From Micromonospora sp. WMMD1102 (GTDB taxonomy: Bacteria; Actinomycetota; Actinomycetes; Mycobacteriales; Micromonosporaceae): a stretch of 64,000 nucleotides of DNA. Shown here piece after piece: positions 40,202 to 49,407 of this stretch (position 1 is the first letter of the stretch; each line of letters opens with the position of its first letter). Position numbers and translations under genes: made by a program. Under the pieces are notes generated by a model, which was not told where the DNA came from, ran no database searches, and saw only the letters and a list, made by a program, of their open reading frames with translations. The stretch spans positions 6,451,001 through 6,515,000 of the forward strand of contig NZ_JARUBN010000001.1 of assembly GCF_029626265.1 (NCBI RefSeq), in the 5' to 3' direction.

Positions 40202-43200
40202 TGGCTTATGGGCGTGGACCGGGACCGAGCGGTGGACCGCCGCGGTCCCGCCGAGATCCCGCCGATCAGCCTTCGGCCGACACGGACTCGGCGGCTGGTC
40301 CGTCACCGGGACGGGCCAGCCGGCGCCGGACCGGGGCCGACCGGTCGGAGGGATTACCGGCGGCTGCCCGCTTCCGACCGTCCATCGAGGAATCCGCAGG
40401 CCCCGGCCCTTCCTACGGCCGGCCCGGCGACGGCACCGGACGCTCGACCGACCACCCAGGCCACTCGGCACCACCAGGCCACTCGGCGGCGGCGGGGCAC
40501 TCCCCCGACGGCCCCGGCCGGTACCGGAACGCAGCGGAACGGCCCGCGGACGGACCCGCCGGCCGACCCGGCGACGGTCCCCGCAGCAGCCGGCGTCCGG
40601 CCGGACCGGACGGTGACCGGCACTCGGCCGGACCGGGCGACAGATACCCAGCCGGACCGGGCGACAGATACCCGGACGGACCTGCCGGCGACCGCCACCC
40701 GGACGGCGCGGGTGCCAGGTACCCGGGCGGACCACTCGGCAACCGGCACCCCGACGGACCGGGCGGCAGGTACCCGGCGGAGCCGTCGGGGCGTACGCCG
40801 GACGGCCCGGGGCGTTCCGTGGACGCCCCCGGTCGGTCCCGCCGAGCCCGGCACGGCGCTGCCGACTTCGACGCCCCCGGGCCGGATGCCGGCTACCCGC
40901 CGGTGAGCGGGCCGGCCCCTGACCTCCCCGGCCGTCCCGGCGGCGGCCGGACCCGCGACCGGATCTCGCCGGACCGTCCCGGCCAGGACCGGCTCCCTCC
41001 GGGCGGCCCGTTGCGGACACCACGCCCGCCCGATGGCGGTCGCCACCTGGCCGCTCCCGACGACAGACCTCCCGGAGCCGGCGCGAGACTCTCCGGACCC
41101 GGCGCGAGACTTCCCGGACCCGATCCAAGACTTCCCGGCACCGGCATGCCGGCCGGCCCTGGCACCCGACCGGGACCGGGCGACGGACGACCGGCGGGCG
41201 GCGACCGGGCCGGCCCCCGTGGCCGGATGCCCGCCGACGACCTGCCCGGCCCGGCCAACCTGGCATCCGGCGGCCGGCCCGGACCACGCGACCGGACGGC
41301 CCCCGGCGGCCGACCGGCGCCCGGCACCCGGATGCCGGCCGACGAACCGCCCGGATCCGAAGGCTGGCCGGGCCCACCCGGCCGCTCGGATCGTCCGGCC
41401 GGCCGGGGCCGACCGGTTTCGGCCGGTGCCGGGCCGTTCGGTCCAGCACACAGCGTGTCCGGTCCGGCCGCATCGCCGGATCCGCGGGACCGTACGCCTG
41501 GCGGGCGCCGCCGTGCCCAGCCCGATCCCGTTGCCGAACCCGGCGGGCCGTACCGGCCGCTCCCCGGGGAGGGGCCGCCCGGCGCACCGCGGTCCGTCCC
41601 GGTGCCCCGTCAGCGACGGGCGCCCTCCGCCGACCAGGAGCCACCCCGGACCGGTTACCCCGACCCTGCCGCCGGACCCGGTGGTCGGCGCAGGTCCGCC
41701 GACCGACCGGACGAGATCCCGGCGGAGCGTCGGGGTGACCGGAGTCGGCCGCCGCTGGACCGCGCCATGCCCTCCCGGCCGGGACCGGAGGATCCGGCCG
41801 CCCGACGGCCGGGTGGACCCGCCGCGGAACCACCCGCCGGCCGGGCCGGTAGCCGCCGCCCCGGCCCGCCGCCCGCCGGGCCGGGGGGTGCGTCGGCGGT
41901 GTCGCCTCGACCCCGCCCGGGAGATCCGGGCGTGGACGCCGCTCGCCGACCCGGCACCGAGCCGGGCAGGCGGAGGCCGGACGGTCCCCCGGGCCGCTCC
42001 CGGCACGGTGGGCCGCCGGTACCCGGCTCACCTGCCGGCCCTCGTTCCGGCCCACCCGGCGACCAGGCCCCCGGCGACCAGCCCCCCGGCCCCCGCCCCG
42101 GCCCACCCGTCGGCCCCCGCTCCGGGCCACCTGTTGGCACCCGCTCCGGGCCACTCGGGAACCGTGCTCCGGGCTCACCCGCCGGCCCCCGCCCCGGACC
42201 GGCGCCCGAGGGCGCACCACGATCACCTGCCGGACCGGCCGGCCGGTCGACGGGCACCGGGCCCGTGGACCGTGCCCCGGGCTCGCCCCTCGGCCCCCGC
42301 CCCGGACCGGCACCCGAGGGCGCACCACGATCACCTGCCGGGCCGCGCTCGGGGCCACCACACGACCGGGCTCCCGGCTCACCCGCCGCCCCACGTTCCG
42401 GGCCGCCCGGAGCCGGGCCGCCCGGAGCCGGGCGGCCGGGCCCAGTCGGTACGCGCCCGTCGGGACCGTCGGTGCAGGGTGGGCGTACCAGGCCGGCGGG
42501 CGGTGCCGCCCAGGTCTCGCCGGCCCGTGTCCCGGCTGCGGAACGGGCACCCCGGTCGGCCGTCAGCGCCCCACCCGTCTCCGCCCCGACCGCCCCGGCC
42601 GGAAAGCCGACCGCCCCGGCCGGAAAGCCGGTCGCGCCCTCGGGAAAGCCGGTCAAGTCACCAGGTAAGCCGACTCCCGGCTCGGCGGTCGCCACCCTCC
42701 CGTCGACGCCCGGCAGGGCCGATCCACCACTGCGCAGTGCCAAGCGGACCTGGCAGTTGATCATCGGCTCGCTGGGCGTACTGCTGATGCTCGGCATCTG
42801 CGGGCTCAGCTCGTACTTCTTCATGGTCGACGAACCCGTCGGCCGGGACTCCCGGGCCGCCGACGGGGTCGGTGCGGCCGCCGCGCCCCGGGACATCAGC
42901 TCCCGGGCCGTCGACCCGGCGCCGCTGACCGTCAAGGAGGTCTTCCCGGGCAAGGAGGTGCAGGTCGACCCCGAGCAGACGCCGTACGAGCTGCTCAAGA
43001 CCCAGGAGGCGGAGGATTGCGACCTCGCCGCCGACCGCCAGATCGCCACCGTGCTGCGGGACGCCGGATGCAGCCAGTTCGTCCGCGGCACCGTACGCTC
43101 CCCCACCGGCCTCTACCTCGCCACCGCCGGCATCGTCAACCTGACCGACGAGGCAGGCGCGACCGCCGCCCGGGAGAAGATCAAACCGATCGTGGACGGC

Positions 43201-43458
43201 CGGAAGGGACGGTTCCTGGGGTTGGCCGCCGGACGCGGCACCGAAGCCGTCACGGCCGCCTCGGCGCAGGCCGGCTGGCACGTCCGCGGCCACTTCCTGA
43301 TCTACTGCGTGGTGGCGAAGAGCGACGGCAAGACCATCGGCGAGGAGGACCTCTTCGCCCGGCAGATCCTCTCCGACATGATCGAGGTGTACCTGCGCGG
43401 CAAGGTGCTCGACCAGCGCATCATCGCCCCGTCCGGGCCACCGAGCCCCGGCCAGTAG
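40201..43458 (+). CDS. Very long Gly/Pro-rich disordered protein with single membrane helix and C-terminal outer domain
   Basis: 1085 residues, family unknown. Residues 1 to about 845 are almost entirely Pro, Gly, Arg, Ala and Asp in short repeats (PGDRYP, SGPPG, PRSPAGP), so unstructured. One hydrophobic helix follows (LIIGSLGVLLMLGICGLSSYFFM). About 200 residues of globular sequence come last, starting after PLTVKEVFPGKEV and containing two Cys (EDCDLAA and DAGCSQF) that may pair. By the positive-inside rule the basic, Arg-rich part should be cytoplasmic and the folded domain outside. Its 3' end overlaps convergent truA by 38 bases. Confidence 0.78.
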   Translation: MAYGRGPGPSGGPPRSRRDPADQPSADTDSAAGPSPGRASRRRTGADRSEGLPAAARFRPSIEESAGPGPSYGRPGDGTGRSTDHPGHSAPPGHSAAAGHSPDGPGRYRNAAERPADGPAGRPGDGPRSSRRPAGPDGDRHSAGPGDRYPAGPGDRYPDGPAGDRHPDGAGARYPGGPLGNRHPDGPGGRYPAEPSGRTPDGPGRSVDAPGRSRRARHGAADFDAPGPDAGYPPVSGPAPDLPGRPGGGRTRDRISPDRPGQDRLPPGGPLRTPRPPDGGRHLAAPDDRPPGAGARLSGPGARLPGPDPRLPGTGMPAGPGTRPGPGDGRPAGGDRAGPRGRMPADDLPGPANLASGGRPGPRDRTAPGGRPAPGTRMPADEPPGSEGWPGPPGRSDRPAGRGRPVSAGAGPFGPAHSVSGPAASPDPRDRTPGGRRRAQPDPVAEPGGPYRPLPGEGPPGAPRSVPVPRQRRAPSADQEPPRTGYPDPAAGPGGRRRSADRPDEIPAERRGDRSRPPLDRAMPSRPGPEDPAARRPGGPAAEPPAGRAGSRRPGPPPAGPGGASAVSPRPRPGDPGVDAARRPGTEPGRRRPDGPPGRSRHGGPPVPGSPAGPRSGPPGDQAPGDQPPGPRPGPPVGPRSGPPVGTRSGPLGNRAPGSPAGPRPGPAPEGAPRSPAGPAGRSTGTGPVDRAPGSPLGPRPGPAPEGAPRSPAGPRSGPPHDRAPGSPAAPRSGPPGAGPPGAGRPGPVGTRPSGPSVQGGRTRPAGGAAQVSPARVPAAERAPRSAVSAPPVSAPTAPAGKPTAPAGKPVAPSGKPVKSPGKPTPGSAVATLPSTPGRADPPLRSAKRTWQLIIGSLGVLLMLGICGLSSYFFMVDEPVGRDSRAADGVGAAAAPRDISSRAVDPAPLTVKEVFPGKEVQVDPEQTPYELLKTQEAEDCDLAADRQIATVLRDAGCSQFVRGTVRSPTGLYLATAGIVNLTDEAGATAAREKIKPIVDGRKGRFLGLAAGRGTEAVTAASAQAGWHVRGHFLIYCVVAKSDGKTIGEEDLFARQILSDMIEVYLRGKVLDQRIIAPSGPPSPGQ

Positions 43459-44329
43459 GGCTCGTCGGCGCCGTCGGCGCCGTTGCGGCCGACGCGGTCA
43501 GCCGGAGCCGACGGGTACGCTGCGCGCGGCTGGCGTAGTCGGCGGGGTCGACGGGATAGCCGACCGCGACCAGGATCAGCCCGTGCGGCGGTGCCACGCT
43601 CACCTCGCTGGCCCGCTCCCGGCGCCCCAGCAGGCCACCGGGCCAGTCGACCGGGCGCCGCCCGTCCCCGGCCACCAGCATCGCCCCGACCAGGCTGCGC
43701 ACCATCGACTGGCAGAACGCGTCGGCCTGCACCGTGGCGACCAGCACGCCGTCCGGCTCCCGCCGCCAGTCCAGCCTGGTCAGCTCGCGCACCGTCGTCG
43801 CGTTCTCCTTGCGCCGGCAGTACGCCGCGAAGTCGTGCTCGCCGACCAGGCCGGCGGCGGCCTCGTTCAAGGCCGCCAGGTCGAGCGGGCGGGGCCAGGC
43901 CAGCACCTCGTGCCGGCGCAGCGGCTCGGCGCCGTAGGGGGCGTCGGTGACCCGGTACTCGTAGCGCCGGAAGGTGGCCGAGAACCGGGCGTCGAACTCG
44001 GCCGGTACCTCGGTCACGGCGCGTACCCGCACGTCCGGCGGCAGCACTGCGGCGAGCCGGCGCAGCAGGGTTTCGGCGGACTGCCGCCACACCGGGCTCG
44101 GCAGGTCGAGGTGACAGACCTGCCCGCTGGCGTGCACCCCGGCGTCGGTGCGTCCGGCCACGGTCAGCCCGCTGACCCGGTCCGGCCCGACGATCCTGGT
44201 CAGCGCCTCGACCAGCACCCCGGCGACGGTACGCCGACCGGGCTGGACCGCCCAGCCGGAGAAGTCCCCGCCGTCGTAGGCGACGTCCAGGCGTACCCGG
44301 GTCCGTTCCTCATCCACCTCGTACTCCAC
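43421..44329 (-). CDS. truA: tRNA pseudouridine(38-40) synthase TruA
   Basis: A 302-residue enzyme that isomerises uridines in the tRNA anticodon arm. The catalytic Asp62 lies in GRTDAGVHA. LDVAYDGGDFSGWAVQP at the start and FRRYEYRV and QSMVRSLVGAMLVAG later are diagnostic. GTG 44329 follows GGGAGC. truA closes the ribosomal cluster, as in many bacteria, and its last 40 residues are Arg/Ala/Thr-rich beyond the normal end. Confidence 0.96.
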   Translation of the reverse strand: MEYEVDEERTRVRLDVAYDGGDFSGWAVQPGRRTVAGVLVEALTRIVGPDRVSGLTVAGRTDAGVHASGQVCHLDLPSPVWRQSAETLLRRLAAVLPPDVRVRAVTEVPAEFDARFSATFRRYEYRVTDAPYGAEPLRRHEVLAWPRPLDLAALNEAAAGLVGEHDFAAYCRRKENATTVRELTRLDWRREPDGVLVATVQADAFCQSMVRSLVGAMLVAGDGRRPVDWPGGLLGRRERASEVSVAPPHGLILVAVGYPVDPADYASRAQRTRRLRLTASAATAPTAPTSPTGRGSVARTGR

Positions 44330-44350
44330 GACCAGCTCCCGATATGCCGC

Positions 44351-44380
44351 GGCCCGGCACCCCCACGGGGATGCCGGGCC
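44351..44380 (-). terminator. Hairpin after rplQ
   Basis: GGCCCGGCA (44351-44359) pairs with TGCCGGGCC (44372-44380), with an inner CCCC/GGGG pairing. It lies 17 bases past the rplQ stop and before truA. There is no T-run, so truA may still be reached by read-through. Confidence 0.6.
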
Positions 44381-44397
44381 GGCGTCGTTCCTCGGTG

Positions 44398-44979
44398 TTA
44401 CTTGTTGTCCGACTTGGTGTCGGCCTCGTTGGTGTCGGCCTCGTCGGTGTCCTCCCGGGCGGCCGGGGTGTCGCCGGAGCGCGACTCCGGCGCCTCGGCG
44501 TCCTGGTCGTCCGACGACGAGGAGCGCGGGGTCTCCTCGTCCGGGGCGAGCGCCTCGACCTTGTCCTGCTGCGCCGCCTTGCGGGCGGCGGTCTTCTTGG
44601 CCGGCGCCGCCGGGGCCTCGACCAGTTCCTCGACCAGCTCGATGATGGCCATCGGCGCGTTGTCACCCTTGCGCGGGACCGTCTTCACGATCCGGGTGTA
44701 GCCGCCGGGGCGGTTGGCGAACCGGGGCGCGATCTGGTCGAACAGGGTGAAGACCACGTCCTTGTCCCGTACGACGGTCAGCACCCGACGCCGGGAGGCC
44801 AGGTCTCCCCGCTTGGCCTTGGTGATGAGCTGCTCCGCGAGCGGGCGGAGCCGCTTGGCCTTGGTCTGGGTGGTGGTGATGCGGCCGTGCTGGAACAGCG
44901 CGGTGGCCAGGTTCGCCAGGATCATCCGCTCGTGCGCGGGGCTACCGCCGAGGCGGGGGCCCTTGGTGGGCGTGGGCAT
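44398..44979 (-). CDS. rplQ: 50S ribosomal protein L17 with acidic extension
   Basis: 193 residues. The first 116 or so are canonical L17 ([42 protein letters not shown]). About 75 residues follow that change from Ala/Lys to Asp/Glu/Ser/Thr ([14 protein letters not shown] at the end). The first part alone matches the usual bacterial L17 length. Long tails occur in other actinobacterial L17, but their role is unknown. It follows rpoA, as in the alpha operon. Confidence 0.97.
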   Translation of the reverse strand: MPTPTKGPRLGGSPAHERMILANLATALFQHGRITTTQTKAKRLRPLAEQLITKAKRGDLASRRRVLTVVRDKDVVFTLFDQIAPRFANRPGGYTRIVKTVPRKGDNAPMAIIELVEELVEAPAAPAKKTAARKAAQQDKVEALAPDEETPRSSSSDDQDAEAPESRSGDTPAAREDTDEADTNEADTKSDNK

Positions 44980-45047
44980 TCTTGGTGCTCCTCGATAGTG
45001 GGTGGCCGGATTTCCAGTGGGTGGCCGGAAATCCGGCTAGCCCCGGA

Positions 45048-46070
45048 CTAAAGCTGCTCGGTCTCGCGGTAGTCGTCGGTGTCGTAGTCGGCCTCGCCGA
45101 AGGAGTCGACGACGTGCGCCGGGTCGAAGTTGGGCGCCGAGTCCTTCAGCCCCAGCCCCATACCGGCGAGCTTCATCTTGACCTCGTCGATCGACTTCTG
45201 ACCGAAGTTGCGGATGTCCAGCAGATCGGCCTCGGTACGCCCGATCAGCTCGCCGACAGTGTTGATGCCCTCGCGCTTGAGGCAGTTGTAGGACCGGACG
45301 GTGAGGTCCAGCTCCTCGATCGGCAGCGCCAGGTCGGCGGCGAGCTGCGCGTCCTGCGGCGACGGGCCGATGTCGATGCCCTCGGCGCTCTCGTCCAGCT
45401 CCCGGGCCAGGCCGAAGAGCTCGACCAGGGTGGAGCCGGCCGAGGCCAGCGCGGTACGCGGCCCGATCGACGCCTTGGTCTCGACGTCGATGATCAGCCG
45501 GTCGAAGTCGGTACGCTGCTCGACCCGGGTCGCCTCGACGCGGTACGTCACCTTCAGCACCGGCGAGTAGATCGAGTCGACCGGGATCCGCCCGATCTCG
45601 GCGCCGGCCTGCTTGTTCTGTGCGGCGGTGACGTAGCCGCGACCCCGCTCGACGGTCAGCTCCATGTCGAGCCGGCCCTTGCCGTTCAGGGTGGCGAGCT
45701 TGAGGTCGGCGTTGTGCACGGAGACACCGGCCGGGGGCTGGATGTCGCCGGCGGTGACGTCGCCGGGGCCCTGCTTGCGCAGGTACATGCTGACCGGCTC
45801 GTCGTGGTCGGAGCTGACGCAGAGCTCCTTGACGTTCATGACGAGTTCGACCACGTCCTCCTTGACCCCCGGGATGGTGGTGAACTCGTGCAGCACACCG
45901 TCGACCTTGATCGAGGTGACCGCCGCGCCCGGGATGGAGGAGAGCAGGGTCCGCCGGAGCGAGTTGCCCAGGGTGTATCCGAAGCCCGGCTCCAGTGGCT
46001 CGATGGTGAACCGGGACCGGGTCTCGCTGATCGACTCCTCGGTGAGGGTCGGCCGCTGGGTGATGAGCAT
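45048..46070 (-). CDS. rpoA: RNA polymerase alpha subunit
   Basis: 340 residues. ATG 46070 gives MLITQRPTL, the standard actinobacterial start; the frame extends further upstream but without homology. The N-terminal assembly domain holds [20 protein letters not shown]. The C-terminal domain, which contacts upstream promoter DNA and activators, holds [16 protein letters not shown] and [13 protein letters not shown]. Ribosome-binding sequence GAAAAGGAAAC precedes the start. Confidence 0.98.
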   Translation of the reverse strand: MLITQRPTLTEESISETRSRFTIEPLEPGFGYTLGNSLRRTLLSSIPGAAVTSIKVDGVLHEFTTIPGVKEDVVELVMNVKELCVSSDHDEPVSMYLRKQGPGDVTAGDIQPPAGVSVHNADLKLATLNGKGRLDMELTVERGRGYVTAAQNKQAGAEIGRIPVDSIYSPVLKVTYRVEATRVEQRTDFDRLIIDVETKASIGPRTALASAGSTLVELFGLARELDESAEGIDIGPSPQDAQLAADLALPIEELDLTVRSYNCLKREGINTVGELIGRTEADLLDIRNFGQKSIDEVKMKLAGMGLGLKDSAPNFDPAHVVDSFGEADYDTDDYRETEQL

Positions 46071-46208
46071 GCTGTTTCCTTTTCGTTCGGGGCACCCGCT
46101 ATTTGATGCCCAAACTTCATGTCCGGCGCTCGGCACCGGCTGGTGTCCGGCGCTCCGCGCCGGCTCCCGGCAGAAGACCGGGAGTCGGCGCGGGAGCGCC
46201 AGGAACCG

Positions 46209-46835
46209 CTACTTCGAGTAGAGCTCGACGATCAGCTGCTCCTGGACCTGGGTGTCGATGACACCCCGGGCCGGAAGCGTGTGGATCAGCACCTTCATCT
46301 GGCTGGGGATCGCCTCCAGCCAGGCCGGCACCGTCTTCGAGCCGGCCTCGGCCTGCGCCACGATGAACGGCGTCATCTCCTTGGACTTGGCCCGGACCTC
46401 GACGATGTCGTGCTCCTTCACCCGGTACGACGGGATGTCGACCTTACGGCCGTTCACCGTCAGGTGGCCGTGCTTGACGAGCTGCCGCGCGTGGTCACGC
46501 GACTTCGCCAGGCCGGCCCGGTAGACGACGTTGTCGAGCCGGGACTCGAGGATCTGCAGGAGGATCTCGCCGGTCTTGCCCTTCTTGGCGACGGCCTCCT
46601 CGTAGTACCCCCGGAACTGCTTCTCCAGGACGCCGTAGACCCGGCGGGCCTTCTGCTTCTCCCGGAGCTGGAGCAGGTATTCGGTCTCCTTGGTGCGGCC
46701 GCGGCCGTGCTGCCCGGGCGGGAACGGCCGGGACTCGAACGGGCACTTCGGGCCATCGCACTTGCTGCCCTTGAGGAACAGCTTCATCTTCTCCCGACGG
46801 CAACGGCGGCAGTCGGGACCGGTGTAACGAGCCAT
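46209..46835 (-). CDS. rpsD: 30S ribosomal protein S4
   Basis: 208 residues, normal length. It starts MARYTGPDCRRCRREKMKLF with a C-x2-C pair, and has the S4 RNA-binding domain DNVVYRAGLAKSRDHARQLV followed by GHLTVNGRKVDIPSY. It nucleates assembly of the 30S 5' domain. ATG 46835 is close behind rpsK. Confidence 0.98.
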   Translation of the reverse strand: MARYTGPDCRRCRREKMKLFLKGSKCDGPKCPFESRPFPPGQHGRGRTKETEYLLQLREKQKARRVYGVLEKQFRGYYEEAVAKKGKTGEILLQILESRLDNVVYRAGLAKSRDHARQLVKHGHLTVNGRKVDIPSYRVKEHDIVEVRAKSKEMTPFIVAQAEAGSKTVPAWLEAIPSQMKVLIHTLPARGVIDTQVQEQLIVELYSK

Positions 46836-46851
46836 GTTCTTCGTCTACCTC

Positions 46852-47259
46852 TCAGACCCGACGACGCTTCGGCGGACGGCACCCGTTGTGCGGCTGCGGC
46901 GTGACGTCGGCGATCTGGCCGACCTCGAGGCCGACGGCCTGCAGCGAACGGATCGCGGTCTCCCGGCCGGAGCCGGGACCCTTGACGAACACGTCGACCT
47001 TGCGCATGCCGTGTTCCATCGCCCGGCGCGCGGCGGCCTCGGCGGCGAGCTGCGCGGCGAACGGAGTCGACTTGCGGGAACCCTTGAAGCCGACCTGGCC
47101 GGCGGAGGCCCAGGAGATGACGGCACCGGTCGGGTCCGTGATGGAGACGATCGTGTTGTTGAACGTGCTCTTGATGTGCGCCTGCCCGTGGGCGACGTTC
47201 TTGCGTTCCTTGCGCCGGACCTTCTTGACGGCGGCCCCGGCGCGAGCCTTCGGTGGCAT
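46852..47259 (-). CDS. rpsK: 30S ribosomal protein S11
   Basis: 135 residues with the conserved [34 protein letters not shown] and C-terminal [16 protein letters not shown]. It lies on the 30S platform near the mRNA exit. Order rpsM-rpsK-rpsD-rpoA matches the alpha operon. Confidence 0.98.
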   Translation of the reverse strand: MPPKARAGAAVKKVRRKERKNVAHGQAHIKSTFNNTIVSITDPTGAVISWASAGQVGFKGSRKSTPFAAQLAAEAAARRAMEHGMRKVDVFVKGPGSGRETAIRSLQAVGLEVGQIADVTPQPHNGCRPPKRRRV

Positions 47260-47345
47260 AAGTCTGTGCGCTCCTAGTTGACTTTCCGGTGCGGGTTGGA
47301 GTCCGGCCTACCTCGGCGGACGCCGACCCGGATTCCGGTTCAGTT

Positions 47346-47726
47346 CTACTTCTTGCCGGGCTTCTTCTTGCCGGCGACGGTCCGCTTCGGGCCCTTCCGG
47401 GTCCGCGCGTTGGTACGGGTCCGCTGGCCACGGACGGGCAGACCCCGGCGGTGCCGGATACCCGCGTAGCAGCCGATCTCGACCTTGCGGCGGATGTCAG
47501 CGGCGACCTCGCGGCGCAGGTCGCCTTCTACCTTGTAGTTGGCCTCGATGTGGTTCCGGAGCTGGACCAGCTCCTCGTCCGTGAGGTCCTTGGCGCGCTT
47601 GTCGGGGGAGATGCCGGTGGCGGCGAGCGTCTCCGCCGCGCGGGTCCGACCGACCCCGAAGATGTAGGTGAGCGCGATCTCCAGCCGCTTTTCGCGGGGG
47701 AGGTCGACGCCGGCTAGCCGTGCCAT
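47346..47726 (-). CDS. rpsM: 30S ribosomal protein S13
   Basis: 126 residues from ATG 47726 ([20 protein letters not shown]). The frame is open further upstream but the conserved start is here. [29 protein letters not shown] and [19 protein letters not shown] are diagnostic; the tail is Lys-rich. It contacts the P-site tRNA and the L5 bridge. A 222-base gap without a gene separates it from rpmJ. Confidence 0.98.
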   Translation of the reverse strand: MARLAGVDLPREKRLEIALTYIFGVGRTRAAETLAATGISPDKRAKDLTDEELVQLRNHIEANYKVEGDLRREVAADIRRKVEIGCYAGIRHRRGLPVRGQRTRTNARTRKGPKRTVAGKKKPGKK

Positions 47727-47948
47727 GTGCGGGCGTACTCCTCGGAATAGTTCACGGAGGTCTGGACCCGCCCCACCCCGCCTGCCCAAACCTGCGGGCC
47801 CCGGCCTCCGACCGGGGGTCGGCCACGACGCGTTCTCGCTGGGCGATCTCGCTGCTCGCGGCTGGGACGAGCTTGTGTTGTTGTACGGGATCTGCGGCCC
47901 GGACCTACTGCCCGCTGCACCGGCTCGTCGCCGGCCGGCGGGCGCGGA

Positions 47949-48062
47949 TCAGCCCTGGCGCTGCTTGTGGCGCGGGTCGGTGCAGATGACCATGACCCGG
48001 CCGTGCCGGCGGATCACCCGGCACTTGTTGCAGATCCTCTTGACGCTCGGCTTGACCTTCAC
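47949..48062 (-). CDS. rpmJ: 50S ribosomal protein L36 (zinc-binding form)
   Basis: A 37-residue protein from GTG 48062: [20 protein letters not shown], with the zinc ligands Cys-x2-Cys, a third Cys in [10 protein letters not shown] and His, all present, so it is the zinc-containing (C+) form. It lies between infA and rpsM, the standard place. Confidence 0.96.
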   Translation of the reverse strand: MKVKPSVKRICNKCRVIRRHGRVMVICTDPRHKQRQG

Positions 48063-48189
48063 GGTTGCCTTACTTTCCCATCTGTGCCCGGCAGCGCGCT
48101 GACGCCGTCGAGTCTTGAGGACGGACACGGACACCCGGCCGCCGTCAGGCAGTTCCTGAACCCCGGACCGGGAGTCGGCCCGGCGCGGT

Positions 48190-48411
48190 TCACTTGTAGC
48201 GGTAGACGATGCGCCCGCGGGTCAGGTCGTACGGCGAGAGTTCGACGACGACCCGGTCCTCGGGCAGGATGCGGATGTAGTGCTGCCGCATCTTGCCGCT
48301 GATGTGAGCCAGCACCTTGTGACCGTTGGCGAGCTCCACCCGGAACATGGCGTTCGGCAGTGGCTCGATCACTCGGCCTTCGATCTCGATGGCTCCGTCT
48401 TTTTTCGGCAT
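48190..48411 (-). CDS. infA: Translation initiation factor IF-1
   Basis: 73 residues, the exact family length: [40 protein letters not shown] and [13 protein letters not shown]. An OB-fold protein binding the 30S A-site during initiation. Its promoter lies about 145 bases upstream, making infA the first gene of its own transcript. Confidence 0.98.
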   Translation of the reverse strand: MPKKDGAIEIEGRVIEPLPNAMFRVELANGHKVLAHISGKMRQHYIRILPEDRVVVELSPYDLTRGRIVYRYK

Positions 48412-48555
48412 GTCCTCCGCTGTCCTGACGTCGGTTACTCCGGACGGCCCACAACGCCTTTTCCCGGACGGAGAACGTCCGAGCCAGCCGCGGCTCCGGG
48501 CCCCCACCGAAGCGCTGGTGGGCATGCCGGAGTGGACGCTGTGCGCCGATCAGCC

Positions 48556-48585
48556 AGTGTACGCGCGCCCGCACGCCAGCGCCAA
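48556..48585 (-). promoter_or_regulatory. Promoter upstream of infA
   Basis: On the minus strand, -35 TTGGCG (48580-48585) and -10 TACACT (48556-48561) are separated by 18 bases. It lies in the gap between the DUF1707 gene and infA and would drive infA, rpmJ, rpsM, rpsK, rpsD, rpoA and rplQ. Confidence 0.6.
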
Positions 48586-48628
48586 CCCGGGGACCCCCGG
48601 GCCGTCGGATCGGACGAACGCGACTATA

Positions 48629-49213
48629 TCAGGGGGGTTCCCCCTGGCCGGCCTGCTCGTCCCGGCGGCGTTTCCGCTCCTCGATCCGGGCCTGCTTCTC
48701 GATCTTCGCCCGCTCTCTCGCGGCCTGCTTCGCCGCCTGCTTGGCCGCCCAGCGCTGCGGCTCCCCCTTCGCCAGCCCGGTGACCGTGCCGACCAGCAGC
48801 AGCGCGCCCAGCGGTCCCGCCACCCAACCCGGCCAGAAGTAGAGGAAGTCCCTCGCCACGACCGAGGTGACCGCCCAGATCGCCACCACCACGCCGACCA
48901 GGCCGAAATAGCCGTCCCAGGTGTCGGCCAGCCAGGCCCGGGTGGCACCCGGATAGCGGCCGTCGGGTCCGGGGCGGAACACCGGGGACTTCGGGTCGGT
49001 CGGCACCAGCCGAGCCTGGTCGACCGGCACCGTACCCGGCAGGTCGGTGAGCAGCCCGTCCAGGTCGGCGTAGGTCTTCGCGGCGTACGCCCGCTGGAGC
49101 CGGTCGTCGTACTCGCCCAGGTCGAGACGGCCCTCGTTCAGGGCCTGCCGGAGCTGGTCGGCCACGGCTGTCCGATCGGAGTCCGCAGCGCGCATCTGGT
49201 CCCGCCGGTCCAT
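48629..49213 (-). CDS. DUF1707 membrane-associated protein
   Basis: 194 residues. The N-terminal 60 match DUF1707 (MRAADSDRTAVADQLRQALN, GRLDLGEYDDRLQRAYAAKT, DLDGLLTDLP), a short helical domain common in actinobacteria. Two hydrophobic helices follow (GYFGLVGVVVAIWAVTSVVA and WVAGPLGALLLVGTVTGLA), then a strongly basic Lys/Arg/Ala coiled tail. Function unknown. ATG 49213 gives the conserved start. It sits between map and infA within the ribosomal region, which is not the order in Streptomyces as I recall it. Confidence 0.85.
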   Translation of the reverse strand: MDRRDQMRAADSDRTAVADQLRQALNEGRLDLGEYDDRLQRAYAAKTYADLDGLLTDLPGTVPVDQARLVPTDPKSPVFRPGPDGRYPGATRAWLADTWDGYFGLVGVVVAIWAVTSVVARDFLYFWPGWVAGPLGALLLVGTVTGLAKGEPQRWAAKQAAKQAARERAKIEKQARIEERKRRRDEQAGQGEPP

Positions 49214-49407
49214 AGCTACGAGGATGCCACCCCCGGTCCAGCAGCGCCGACCCGCTAGCCGGATGCCGAGGCGACACCCGACGGCCCCGACCTGCTGCGT
49301 CGGTGCTGGTGGCCAGCGAAGGGTTGGGCGACCCGGCCACGCCCGATGCCGAAGCGGCGACTCCCGACCGCCCGGCCCGCGACTCCCGTCCGTAGGAGCG
49401 GTCCGCC

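Noticed and set aside
40187..42550. 787-codon minus-strand frame opposite the Pro/Gly-rich protein
   Set aside because: Either strand of this repeat region is open. I kept the + frame because it continues into a membrane helix and a folded domain.
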